Source: Fimbriiglobus ruber (GTDB lineage: Bacteria; Planctomycetota; Planctomycetia; Gemmatales; Gemmataceae). Taken from it: 64,000 nucleotides of DNA. The position numbers and the translations under genes are program-made. Below, in pieces: positions 55,744 through 64,000 of the stretch (its first letter is position 1; each line of letters opens with the position of its first letter). The notes beneath the pieces are model-generated. The model searched no databases, was not told the origin of the DNA, and saw nothing but the letters and a program-made list of their open reading frames with translations. The stretch spans positions 1,054,001 through 1,118,000 of the forward strand of contig NZ_NIDE01000001.1 of NCBI RefSeq assembly GCF_002197845.1, written 5' to 3'.

Positions 55744-56746
55744 GCCGCAATCAGACTCGCCCGCGCCGGACCTCGTTTCGCTCGTGATACCGGTCTACAA
55801 CGAACAAGAGAGCCTGACTCCGCTCCTGAAAGAGATCGACGAAGCCTTTCGGGTCATCGGTATTCCCCGCGAAGTCATATTTGTGGACGACGGCAGTTCG
55901 GACAAATCCTGGGAAGTCGTATCCACCCTGGCGGCCACTTCCGAGCGAGTTCGCGGGCTGCGATTTCGTCGGAATTTCGCCAAGGCGGCCGCTCTGCAAG
56001 CGGGGTTTCGGGCTGCACGCGGCTCGGTCGTTCTTACGCTCGACGCCGACTTGCAGGACGACCCGCACGAAATTGCCCGCTTCCTCGACGCGATCCGCGG
56101 CGGCCTCGACGTGGTGAGCGGGTGGAAGAAGGTTCGCCACGACCCGTGGCACAAGGTCATGCCGAGTCGGGTGTTTAACTGGGTCGTGAGCTGGGTGTCC
56201 GGGGTCAAGCTGCACGACCACAACTGCGGCTTCAAGGCGTACCGGGCGGCTGTGGTCCGAGAAATCCGATTGTACGGGGAATTACACCGCTTCGTGCCGG
56301 TACTGGCGGCTGCCAACGGGTTCCGCGTCGGCGAACTCGTGGTGAATCACCGGGCGAGGAAGTTCGGCCGCTCGCATTACGGCGCGCGGCGGTTCGTGAA
56401 GGGATTTCTGGACCTGCTCACCGTCCGGTTCGTGACGACGTTCGGCCGCCGTCCGATGCACCCCTTGGGTACGTTCGCGCTGTTGGCGTTCGCGGCCGGC
56501 ACATTGTTATTTCTTGCCGTCGCAGCGAACGGACTGGTCCGGTCACTGGCGGACGATTCGTTCGGCGCCGGGCCGGTTGTGCAAATCCTGGCGGGCGTGG
56601 TCGCGGTCGGAGCCTGGTTGCTCGGTGGGCAGGCGCTGCTCGCCGGCTTCGTGGCCGAACTTCTCGTCGCGAACACCCAGACCGACGACCCTTATCGAAT
56701 TACCGAAACGACCCCGCCCGACACCAAGAAATCGGACCGGTCATGA
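55736..56746 (+). CDS. GT2 glycosyltransferase, polyprenyl-phosphate type
   Basis: 336 residues. LVSLVIPVYNEQESLTPLLKEIDEAF starts the GT-A fold; VIFVDDGSSDKSWEVV and LTLDADLQDDPHEIARFL provide the DxD and catalytic Asp. Two C-terminal membrane helices (about 245-310) are typical of DPM1/ArnC-like enzymes that transfer a sugar to undecaprenyl phosphate. It overlaps the flippase-like gene upstream by 8 bp and the GT-C-like gene downstream by 4 bp (ATGA), so translation is coupled. Confidence 0.95.
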   Translation: MAEPQSDSPAPDLVSLVIPVYNEQESLTPLLKEIDEAFRVIGIPREVIFVDDGSSDKSWEVVSTLAATSERVRGLRFRRNFAKAAALQAGFRAARGSVVLTLDADLQDDPHEIARFLDAIRGGLDVVSGWKKVRHDPWHKVMPSRVFNWVVSWVSGVKLHDHNCGFKAYRAAVVREIRLYGELHRFVPVLAAANGFRVGELVVNHRARKFGRSHYGARRFVKGFLDLLTVRFVTTFGRRPMHPLGTFALLAFAAGTLLFLAVAANGLVRSLADDSFGAGPVVQILAGVVAVGAWLLGGQALLAGFVAELLVANTQTDDPYRITETTPPDTKKSDRS

Positions 56747-58272
56747 CCTCCGTCACGGATTCCGCGTCGCTCCGCCGCTCGTTTTATCTGCTTCTTACCA
56801 CCGTCGCCGTGGCGGTGACCGTGGCTAAAATCGTCGGCGCGGAAAACGTCTACGAGCCGAGTCGGTTCGCATCGCAATCGGAAACGAGTTATGGGGCAGA
56901 CCGTCCGTCGTTCGAGGCGAACCGCCCGCCCGTCCGCAAGTGGCCGACGACGCGGCCCGCTCCGACGTCGATGTTCGGCTCGAACGACCGGTCCCGCTGG
57001 GCGACGATTCGGGCACTGGTCGACACCGGAACCTACGTGGTCGGCCGCCGCGAGAATTTCAAGGACACGCAGGGTCCGTTCACGGACACGGGAATCATTT
57101 TCGAGGACGGCTACCAGTCGCTCGACAAGGTGATGAATCCGGAGACTGGGGAGTATTTTTCCAGCAAGCCGCCGCTCTTGCCGACGCTTCTCGCCGGGGA
57201 ATATTGGGTATTGAAAAAAGTGTTCGGCTGGTCGATCGACCGCGACCGCTGGTGGGTCGTCTGCACACTACTCATCACCGTGAACGCGATCCCGTTTGCC
57301 GTCTATCTCGTGTTGCTGGCTCGATTGATCGAGACCCACGGTGCGACCGACTTCGGTAAACTGTTCACATTTACGGCCGCCTGCTTCGGGACGTTTCTCA
57401 CGACCTTTTCGGTCTCGCTCAACAACCACACGCCGGCCGCCTGCTGTGTGCTGTTCGCCTTGTATCCGCTGTTGCGTGGGGGCGGAGTACCCTATTCGTT
57501 GGCATCGCTCTTCGTGAGCGGACTCTTCGCCGGGCTGACGGCCGCGCTCGACCTACCAGCACTTTCCTTCACGGTCGGCTTGTTCGTCCCTCTGGTGTTG
57601 ACGCGACCGCGGCAAGCCCTGATCGGATTCCTGCCCGGCGCGCTCATCCCGCTCGGCGGTCTACTCGCGTGTAATTATGCGGCGGTCGGATCTGTTCTTC
57701 CGGTTTACAGTGAGTTCGGCGGCCCGTGGTACAACTACCCGGGCAGTTACTGGGCTACTTCCCACCAACCAGGACCACACAAAGGGGTCGACTTCGCGGA
57801 CGAGCCTAAAGCTGTCTACGCATTTCACTTGCTGTTCGGGCACCACGGCTGGTTTAGCCTGACGCCGGTCTGGTTGCTGGGAGCGGGCGGGCTACTCGGG
57901 TTGCTGACGGCGAGTCGGGCGGATATCAAAACCGTCCTCGCCCTGAAAAAGACGTCGCCCGTGTGGACGCCGCGCTTACTCGGTGTGCTAGCTGTTGTGG
58001 TGTCGCTGGTGGTGTTCGCGTTCTATGTTGTGAAAACCAACAATTACGGCGGGAACACCAGCGGACCGCGGTGGCTGTTTTGGCTGATCCCGCTCTGGTT
58101 GCTGGGCACGATCCCGGCCGCCGATTGGGTGGGGCGGTTCTCGACCGGCCGACTGGGTGCGGCCGTGTTACTCGGCTTTTCCGTCCTCTCGGTGTTTTAC
58201 CCGGCGTGGAACCCGTGGCGGAATCCCTGGGTGCTACAATTACTTGAGGTGACCGGTTGGCTCGTGTACTGA
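56743..58272 (+). CDS. Multispanning membrane protein, GT-C-like
   Basis: 509 residues with about 10-12 membrane helices. The first loop (FASQSETSYGADRPSFEANRPPVRKW...DGYQSLDKVMNPETGEYFSSKPPLLPTLLAGEYW) resembles the large first outer loop of GT-C transferases, which use a polyprenyl-phosphate sugar donor, but I do not see a clean family signature. It starts in an ATGA overlap with the GT2 gene, so it is likely to use that enzyme's product. The acceptor is unknown. Confidence 0.7.
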   Translation: MTSVTDSASLRRSFYLLLTTVAVAVTVAKIVGAENVYEPSRFASQSETSYGADRPSFEANRPPVRKWPTTRPAPTSMFGSNDRSRWATIRALVDTGTYVVGRRENFKDTQGPFTDTGIIFEDGYQSLDKVMNPETGEYFSSKPPLLPTLLAGEYWVLKKVFGWSIDRDRWWVVCTLLITVNAIPFAVYLVLLARLIETHGATDFGKLFTFTAACFGTFLTTFSVSLNNHTPAACCVLFALYPLLRGGGVPYSLASLFVSGLFAGLTAALDLPALSFTVGLFVPLVLTRPRQALIGFLPGALIPLGGLLACNYAAVGSVLPVYSEFGGPWYNYPGSYWATSHQPGPHKGVDFADEPKAVYAFHLLFGHHGWFSLTPVWLLGAGGLLGLLTASRADIKTVLALKKTSPVWTPRLLGVLAVVVSLVVFAFYVVKTNNYGGNTSGPRWLFWLIPLWLLGTIPAADWVGRFSTGRLGAAVLLGFSVLSVFYPAWNPWRNPWVLQLLEVTGWLVY

Positions 58273-58314
58273 CGCGGGGAGCCGGTGGCCGCGAGATCTT
58301 AAACGACCCTCCGC

Positions 58315-60273
58315 ATGTCTAACTCCGCGAGTGGTTTCCTGGTCCTCCGCCGGCCCGACGGGTTCGGGGACGTCTACCCCCTACTCCCCGGGCAGCGGTA
58401 CAGTGCCGGTCGCGCGCCGGACAACCGGATCGTTCTCAAGGACGACCTCTGCAGCCGCCACCACGCGGAAGTCTTCCCAGAAGGTTCCGGGTGGGCCGTC
58501 CGCGACCTCGGCAGCCTGAACGGGACGTCCGTCAATGACGTCCCGGCCAAGGAAGACATCACCCTCCACTCGTTGGCAGCCGTCCGGATGGGGCGGTCCG
58601 ATTTCATTTACGTCGAGAAGCTCGACCAACTCCCCGGCATCCCCTCCAACCCGCCTCGCGCCAAGGATCAACCGGAAGGGCTGGAGATCACCCGCCGGCT
58701 GGGGCAGACCAAGTTCCTTCCGCACCCGGGAACGATCCCAACGGACGCCACGGTCGTCGGTGCGCACGACCGGACGGTGAGCCTTCCCTCCACCCGCCTG
58801 TCACACGCCGACGCGCTGGCGATCCTATTTCGTCTCGCGCTCGACATGTCCGAGGTCCAGGCGGAAGCCGAGCTGGCCGAGCTCACGATCGACGCCCTCC
58901 TCCGGGCCACGCCGGCCGAGGTCGGGGCGGTGCTGGGGCTCAAGGACGCCCGGACCCTGGAAACGATCGCCTATAAGTCGGCCGTTCCCGAGCGGCCGAC
59001 GTACCACAAGGTCTCGCAATTCGTCAGCCGGGAGGTGTTGACGGCCAAGCAAGCGATCCTGGCGGAAGACATCTCCAGCAACAACAGCCTTCGGAACCGC
59101 GACAGCATCACGGACATGAAGGCGACCAGCCTGATTTGCGCGCCGATTCTTTTCGAGGGTCAGCCGCTCGGGGTGTTGCACTTGTACCGGACGGCCCAAT
59201 CCGGCCGCCTCAACCAGGACGACCTCGAATTCGCGCTCGCCGCCGCCCACCAACTCGGAACGGCCTGGCACCGGGCTCGGCGGGAAACCGGTCTTACACT
59301 CGAAAATCAGTCCCTCCGCGACCAGTTGCGGCTCGACAGTGAACTGATAGGTGAGAGCGCCGCGCTGAAGAACGTGGAGCAGCAGGTGGCCCGCGTGGCG
59401 GCGACCAAGGCGACCGTGCTGATCCGCGGCGAGAGCGGCGTCGGCAAGGAACTGGTCGCCCGGGCGATCCACTACAGCAGCCCCCGGCGGGAGTCGCCGT
59501 TCGTCTGCCTGAACTGTGCCGCGCTCACGGAAACGCTCCTGGAAAGCGAACTATTCGGGCACGAAAAGGGCTCGTTCACCGGGGCGACCGAGCGAATGAT
59601 CGGCAAGTTCGAGGCTTCCGACACCGGGACCATTTTCCTCGACGAAATCGGTGAAATGAACCCGAGTACGCAGGCAAAATTGCTTCGCGTGCTGGAGGGG
59701 CACCCGTTCGAGCGGGTCGGCGGAAGTACGCCGATCAAGGTGGACGTTCGCGTCGTCGCGGCGACCAACCGCCCGCTCGAAGACGCGATCCGGGCCGGGG
59801 AGTTCCGCCGCGACTTGTACTTCCGCCTCCAGGTCGTGCAGATCGACGTGCCCTCGCTCCGCGACCGCCCGGACGACGTGCCGGTTCTGGCGGAGCATTT
59901 CCTCAAGCGGTTCGCCCGGGAGACCGCCCGCAAGGTCAAAGGCTTCACCCCCGGCGCGATCAAGAAGATGCAGGCCCACCAATGGCCCGGCAACGTCCGC
60001 GAGTTGCGGAACGTGATCGAGCGGGCGGTCGCCCTCGGCTCGGGTTCCCAGGTCGAGGAGAGCGACATCTGGTTGTCGCCGCTGGAAGCTTTTAACGCCG
60101 CACCGCCGGCCGCGGTCGGATACGAGGCGATCTCGATGGAGGAACTGGAGCGCCGCCACATCCAGAATACGCTCGAACATACCGACTGGAATAAGTCTCG
60201 GGCCGCGGAAATTCTCGGGATCGAGCGCTCGACCCTCGACCGCAAAATCAAGACGTACGAAATCAAGAAGTAA
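58315..60273 (+). CDS. FHA-GAF sigma-54-dependent transcription activator
   Basis: 652 residues. FHA domain at about 20-95 ([26 protein letters not shown], then [12 protein letters not shown]), a phosphothreonine-binding module. GAF-like region about 165-320. The AAA+ sigma-54 activator core is at 345-570: Walker [38 protein letters not shown] with a GAFTGA-type loop and Walker B, and [20 protein letters not shown]_8 is at about 615-650 ([27 protein letters not shown]). It would activate sigma-54 promoters when a phosphoprotein or a ligand is sensed. No response-regulator receiver domain is present, so a Hanks-type kinase may signal to it. Confidence 0.95.
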   Translation: MSNSASGFLVLRRPDGFGDVYPLLPGQRYSAGRAPDNRIVLKDDLCSRHHAEVFPEGSGWAVRDLGSLNGTSVNDVPAKEDITLHSLAAVRMGRSDFIYVEKLDQLPGIPSNPPRAKDQPEGLEITRRLGQTKFLPHPGTIPTDATVVGAHDRTVSLPSTRLSHADALAILFRLALDMSEVQAEAELAELTIDALLRATPAEVGAVLGLKDARTLETIAYKSAVPERPTYHKVSQFVSREVLTAKQAILAEDISSNNSLRNRDSITDMKATSLICAPILFEGQPLGVLHLYRTAQSGRLNQDDLEFALAAAHQLGTAWHRARRETGLTLENQSLRDQLRLDSELIGESAALKNVEQQVARVAATKATVLIRGESGVGKELVARAIHYSSPRRESPFVCLNCAALTETLLESELFGHEKGSFTGATERMIGKFEASDTGTIFLDEIGEMNPSTQAKLLRVLEGHPFERVGGSTPIKVDVRVVAATNRPLEDAIRAGEFRRDLYFRLQVVQIDVPSLRDRPDDVPVLAEHFLKRFARETARKVKGFTPGAIKKMQAHQWPGNVRELRNVIERAVALGSGSQVEESDIWLSPLEAFNAAPPAAVGYEAISMEELERRHIQNTLEHTDWNKSRAAEILGIERSTLDRKIKTYEIKK

Positions 60274-60370
60274 GCACGTTCTTGCATGTCGCCAGCGACA
60301 TGCGAAGATAGAGTCACCTGCCTGATTTCTGCCGAGCATTCCCGCCTCGATCTCTCCCTGGGGCCGTTGC

Positions 60371-61792
60371 ATGTCCCTCCCCGACCGTCGGCACGCGCTG
60401 TTCACTTTCGCCAACGGCTTCGGCCTACTCGGCCTCGCCGGTGTGCTTGCCGATGCCACATCCGCTTCGGGTCGCGACGCCGTCTCCGCCGCCACGGATC
60501 CGCTCGCCGTTCGACCGCCGCATTACGCCGCGAAAGCGAAGCGGGTCATTTTTCTGTTCATGTCCGGCGGGCCGTCGCACGTCGATTTGTTCGATTCAAA
60601 GCCCAAATTGAAGGAGTTCGCCGGCAAACCGTTGCCGTTCGAGCAGCCGAAACTCGTTCGCACCAAGACGGTGAACCTGCTGCCGTCGCCGTTCAAGTTC
60701 GCCAAACACGGCCAATCCGGTGCGGACGTGAGCGAGCTATTTCCGAATCTGGCGAAGCGCGTCGACGACCTGTGCATTCTCCGCGGGATGTACGCGGACA
60801 ACATCAACCACAACGGCGCCTGTCTCCAGATGAACACGGGCGAGCAGGCGTTTTCGCGGCCGTCGCTCGGCTCCTGGCTCCTCTACGGGCTCGGGACGGA
60901 AAACCGCAATCTGCCCGGCTTCGTCGTCATTACGCCGAGCCAGCCCGCGCAAGGCGCCCCGCTATGGAGCAACAGCTTTCTCCCGGCCGCCTATCAGGGG
61001 ACGCTCGTTTCCAACTTGAACAAGCCGATCGAGAACCTGGCCGACGCGGGCACCGACACTACTCAACAGAGGCGAGAACTCGACGCCCTCGGCCGGCTCA
61101 ACGCGCTGTACCAAAAGGGCCGCGAAAACGACACCCTGCTGGCGGCGAGAATCGCCAGCTTTGAACTCGCCTTCCGCATGCAGAAGGAAGCACCGGAAGC
61201 CTTCGGCATCGACGGTGAGTCGAAGGCCACGAAAGCCCTTTACGGCGTCGGCGACCCCGCGACCGACATCTTCGGCAAGCAGTGCTTGATGGCCCGGCGG
61301 TTGGTCGAGCGCGGGGTGCGGATGGTGCAGGTATACCACACGCAAACCGCGAAACGCTCAAGCTGCCAGCTCTGGGACCAGCACGGCGGCCTGCGGAGCG
61401 AACTCCCGGCGAACTGTTTGGCGACGGACAAGCCGATCGCCGGCCTGCTCGAAGACCTGAAAGCCCGCGGGCTACTGAAGGACACGCTCGTCGTCTGGGG
61501 CGGCGAGTTCGGCCGCACGCCGACGGCCGAGGGGACCGACGGCCGCGAACACCAACCCTTCGGCTTCACCATGTGGATGGCCGGCGCCGGCGTGAAGGGT
61601 GGCCTGACATATGGCTCAACCGACGACTTCGGCTGGCACGCGACCGAGAACAAAGTCCACGTCCACGACCTGCACGCGACGATCTTGCACCTCATGGGCC
61701 TCGACCACGAAAAGCTCACCTTCCGCCACGCCGGCCGCGACTACCGGCTCACCGACGTGTCCGGGCGGGTGGTCAAAGAGGTGTTGGCCTAG
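60371..61792 (+). CDS. DUF1501 exported protein, second copy
   Basis: 473 residues. The N-terminus (MSLPDRRHALFTFANGFGLLGLAGVLADA) is a weak Tat-like signal. Landmarks are VIFLFMSGGPSHVDLFDSKPKL near 57, NHNGACLQMNTGEQAFSRPSLGSWLLYGLG near 145, and VVWGGEFGRTPTAEGTDGREHQPFGFTMWMAGAGVKGG near 375. It is clearly of the same family as the protein at 22993 but differs in sequence. No DUF1549/1553 partner is adjacent here. It follows the sigma-54 activator by 97 bp. Confidence 0.92.
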   Translation: MSLPDRRHALFTFANGFGLLGLAGVLADATSASGRDAVSAATDPLAVRPPHYAAKAKRVIFLFMSGGPSHVDLFDSKPKLKEFAGKPLPFEQPKLVRTKTVNLLPSPFKFAKHGQSGADVSELFPNLAKRVDDLCILRGMYADNINHNGACLQMNTGEQAFSRPSLGSWLLYGLGTENRNLPGFVVITPSQPAQGAPLWSNSFLPAAYQGTLVSNLNKPIENLADAGTDTTQQRRELDALGRLNALYQKGRENDTLLAARIASFELAFRMQKEAPEAFGIDGESKATKALYGVGDPATDIFGKQCLMARRLVERGVRMVQVYHTQTAKRSSCQLWDQHGGLRSELPANCLATDKPIAGLLEDLKARGLLKDTLVVWGGEFGRTPTAEGTDGREHQPFGFTMWMAGAGVKGGLTYGSTDDFGWHATENKVHVHDLHATILHLMGLDHEKLTFRHAGRDYRLTDVSGRVVKEVLA

Positions 61793-61837
61793 AGATGCCG
61801 ACGATGATTAATTGAAATAAGACAAACGATCTATAAT

Positions 61838-62179
61838 TTACGATCGACGCAAGAGATAGCTTGCAATTGAAATAAATATGACAGAAATAATAAAAGCTAG
61901 AAAGTGCAAATTTAGTCTTAATAAATCAACGTAGGACCAGAGTCGATGCATTGGGTCTGCGATCTGGCGTTTTGCCGACAACACGCGCCACTCGTGCATT
62001 TTCTTGGCTCGAGCCTCCTTATCGGTCATTTGAGGACGCGAGCTAGGCTTGCCTGATCTCGAAGATTGCGATGCCGATATGGGGAGCAGGCAACTCGGGC
62101 AGCTTTCCGTGTCGCCGACTCGGGTCAGGTCTTCGGCCCAACTGTGGCAGCAATGTGGACAGACGATCGTGAGTGTCAT
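61838..62179 (-). CDS. Zinc-ribbon protein with C-terminal membrane helix
   Basis: 113 residues. The N-terminus TIVCPHCCHSWAEDLTRVGDTESCPSC has two CxxC pairs of a zinc ribbon. The C-terminus LNLHFLAFIISVIFISIASYLLRRS is one membrane helix. The 3' half and the flanking bases are markedly AT-rich compared with the rest of the window. That can mean a different origin or relaxed selection. Function is unknown. Confidence 0.65.
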   Translation of the reverse strand: MTLTIVCPHCCHSWAEDLTRVGDTESCPSCLLPISASQSSRSGKPSSRPQMTDKEARAKKMHEWRVLSAKRQIADPMHRLWSYVDLLRLNLHFLAFIISVIFISIASYLLRRS

Positions 62180-62237
62180 GACGAGACCTCCGATGACCTT
62201 TAGCCCCTCACATCAGTTTACCCAACGTTGTTCGGAA

Positions 62238-63113
62238 TTACTTCTTGGATTTGGCCGTTTCGCCTTTGAGAAATTCCGGGATCTCGTCGAAGTTGAACCG
62301 CGTGTAGGGCTGCCGGTGGTCGTTCACGACGCGGATCGTGAGGTATTTGGCCGCCCAGACTTCCTCTTTCCGGTGGTGCAGCCACAGATCCACGTTCGTC
62401 ATGCGGGTGACGGCGTATTTCCACCGGGCCGTGGCCGCGTTCTCTCCCCGGGCATCGATCAGCAGAAACAATTCGGGGTCCGTTCCCTGCACGAAAGCAA
62501 AGAGGGAACCAGAATGGATTCCTTTTTTCGGCGCGGCGTAGCGGTAGACCGGCTGGGTGAGCAGCCGCAATTCGACCAGGGTCCCGCTTTTTTCCTTCAT
62601 GGTCGTGGTGAAGTCTTTCGCCAGTTCCTTGGCCTGGAAGAATCGCTGGGCTTCTGTAACTGCCGGTGCGGGAGCCTTGGGCAAGTCCACGAACCGTAAC
62701 CCGGGTTCGTTCGTTTTCCAGACCGGCTCGCCGTGGAACTTGGCGCTGATCGGTTCCTCGGATAGGGATTGAAATTCGTGGGTCATGTGGGTGAACGGCG
62801 AAAACCACTTGTGCAACGAGGCCACTACGAGGGGTTGGTCGCCGCGAGTCCAAAGAAAGACGTTGCCGTGGAGTACGCCGACCGTCGGGTTCGACCAGCG
62901 AAGGATCGGGTCACGTCGGAGGTTGAGCGGCTTGTCCTCTCCGGCGACCTGGATCTCGTATTCCGCCGCGGCCGCCTGCGTCAACTTGAGGGCGGCTTCG
63001 ATCTGCTCGCGGTCGGCGGGCGTTTCCTTCGGGGGTTGGGCGAAGCCGTGGCCGACACCGCCGACAAGTGCGGCGACCGCCAGAAAGCCGATTCGCCGCC
63101 ATCGTCCACTCAT
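62238..63113 (-). CDS. Secreted hypothetical protein, paralogue 1
   Basis: 291 residues with a signal peptide (MSGRWRRIGFLAVAALVGGVGHGFAQPP). The body has EQIEAALKLTQAAAAEYEIQV, PILRWSNPTVGVLHGNVFLWTRGDQPLVVASLHKWFSPFTHMTHEFQSL and ending FNFDEIPEFLKGETAKSKK. The pattern is one I associate with planctomycete hypothetical proteins, but I cannot assign a role. A close paralogue lies immediately upstream on the same strand (63201-64000), showing a tandem duplication. Confidence 0.8.
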   Translation of the reverse strand: MSGRWRRIGFLAVAALVGGVGHGFAQPPKETPADREQIEAALKLTQAAAAEYEIQVAGEDKPLNLRRDPILRWSNPTVGVLHGNVFLWTRGDQPLVVASLHKWFSPFTHMTHEFQSLSEEPISAKFHGEPVWKTNEPGLRFVDLPKAPAPAVTEAQRFFQAKELAKDFTTTMKEKSGTLVELRLLTQPVYRYAAPKKGIHSGSLFAFVQGTDPELFLLIDARGENAATARWKYAVTRMTNVDLWLHHRKEEVWAAKYLTIRVVNDHRQPYTRFNFDEIPEFLKGETAKSKK

Positions 63114-63200
63114 GGACACTCCACATAAAGAAGGGTGGAAATTGTTTGAATCACGATTCGGGAAAGCGATTTCCAAAGTCGTGCCGAACCGACCGCGTGG

Positions 63201-64000
63201 TCACGGTTTCGGTTTGGCGATTGCGTCCTTCAGAAATTCGGGGATTTCGTCGAATCTGAAGCTCGTGTACGCATGTTTGTGATTGTAGATTTCTTGCTGA
63301 GATAACTTCTCCACCGACCAAACCTGTTCGTTCCGGTGGCGAAGCTGGATGTCCACACTGTTCATCCGGGTGGCCGCGTATTTCCACCGGGCACCGTTTC
63401 TCCGCGTGCCTCGATCAATACGAAAATTTCCGGGTCGGTCCCGTGAACGAGAGTGAACAGGGCGCCGTTCAGGATGCCTTTTTTCGGAACGGCGTAGCGA
63501 TAGATGGGTTGGGGGAGCAGCCGTAATTCAACCTGAGTCCCGTCTCTCTCTTTCTTACTCCCGGCAAAGTCTTTCGCCAACTGCTTGATTTGGAGGAGCC
63601 GTTGTTCCGCGGTGGCGGCCAGCGCGGGAGCTTTGGGCAAGTCGGAAAACTGTAGCCCCGGCTCACTCGTCTTCCAGACCGGCTTCCCGTGAAAGTTGCA
63701 GTCGATCGACTCGTCGGTCAACGACTGGAATTCGTGGGACATGTGGGTGAAGGGCGTGAACCATTTAAAGAGCGAGCCGACAATCAGTGGCTGCCCGTCC
63801 CGCGTCCAGAGAAAGACGTTGCCGTGGACAACGCCTACCGACGGGTTCGACCACCGGAGTACGGGTTCACGTTGGAGGTCGAGTGCTTTATCGCCTTCGC
63901 CGACCCGGATCTCGTATTCCGCCGCGGCCGCCTGCGCGAGCTTGAAGGCGGCTTCGATCTGCTCGCGGTCGGCCGGCGCCTCCTTCGGGGTTCGGCCGGG
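63201..64000 (-). pseudogene. Paralogue 2, frameshifted and cut by the window edge
   Basis: The minus strand reads PKEAPADREQIEAAFKLAQAAAAEYEIRVG, then HGNVFLWTRDGQPLIVGSLFKWFTPFTHMSHEFQSL, closely matching paralogue 1. Near 63393-63406, where paralogue 1 has GENAATARWKY, this copy has lost about seven bases. The frame then ends early (GETVPGGNTRPPG). Beyond the shift the other frame continues ARWKYAATRMNSVDIQLRHRNEQVW...FDEIPEFLKDAIAKPKP to TGA at 63201. The start lies outside the window. Confidence 0.8.

Overview
The window is GC-rich chromosomal DNA that most likely comes from a Gemmata-like bacterium (Planctomycetota, Gemmataceae or close relative). This rests on gene content: a DUF1559 pseudopilin-like protein, DUF1501 and DUF1549/DUF1553 proteins, a very large PVC-type CxxCH haem protein, a TIGR02996-type protein, an LDDRIVP secreted-protein N-terminus, a Ser/Thr kinase fused to WD40 repeats, and many secreted beta-propeller and proline-rich proteins. 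I recognised no rRNA, tRNA or CRISPR array. All functional names come from motifs read by eye; no database search was possible.

Layout. 0-7.5 kb: a pseudopilin-like protein, a secreted PHP/DUF3604-like protein, a GntP-type permease, and a lipoprotein-sorting-like gene cut in two by a complete 1701-bp ISKra4-type insertion sequence (imperfect inverted repeats at both ends, 8-bp target duplication). 7.6-16.7 kb: glyceraldehyde-3-phosphate dehydrogenase, a prenyltransferase-fold repeat protein, a von Willebrand A protein behind a PQQ-type propeller, a second divergent PQQ propeller carrying EF-hands, and a nitroreductase. 17.1-21.3 kb: an ECF sigma factor, a membrane kinase-WD40 protein with a zinc-finger-like anti-sigma N-terminus, and an orphan HlyD-type adaptor. 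21.3-31.8 kb: a minus-strand series of PPC-domain protein, DUF1501, DUF1549/1553, the giant CxxCH propeller/HEAT protein and a small CxxCH protein, a typical planctomycete extracytoplasmic set. 31.9-37.3 kb: CinA, a single-pass membrane protein, a Gfo/Idh/MocA oxidoreductase, a NIPSNAP protein, a Pmp3/YqaE peptide and a GNAT-like protein. 37.4-46.1 kb: an animal-type haem peroxidase with an apparent one-base frameshift, a proline-rich secreted protein, LarB, two lipoproteins and an HExxH protein. 46.2-50.4 kb: YchF, an Fpg/Nei glycosylase, a beta-lactamase-fold hydrolase and a TIGR02996-type protein. 50.4-54.6 kb: an MFS transporter divergent from a DMFase-like/enolase-superfamily pair that looks like a small catabolic cassette. 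54.7-60.3 kb: a flippase-like protein, GT2 transferase and GT-C-like membrane protein in one overlapping operon, then an FHA-GAF-sigma54 activator. 60.4-64 kb: another DUF1501 protein, a zinc-ribbon membrane protein in an AT-rich patch, and a tandem pair of secreted paralogues, the second frameshifted and running off the end.

The most unusual content is in the intergenic DNA. Several long, nearly perfect inverted repeats sit a few bases after stop codons between co-directional genes (12.7, 24.4, 27.1 and 48.2 kb, plus a one-armed copy at 22.9 kb). Others lie elsewhere between genes (3.2, 4.9 and 36.3 kb). A separate roughly 365-410-bp element occurs twice (30.4 and 40.2 kb), each time upstream of a gene for a large secreted haem protein and with conserved blocks but no conserved reading frame. 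These, with the reconstructed IS insertion, are the best leads for something undescribed.
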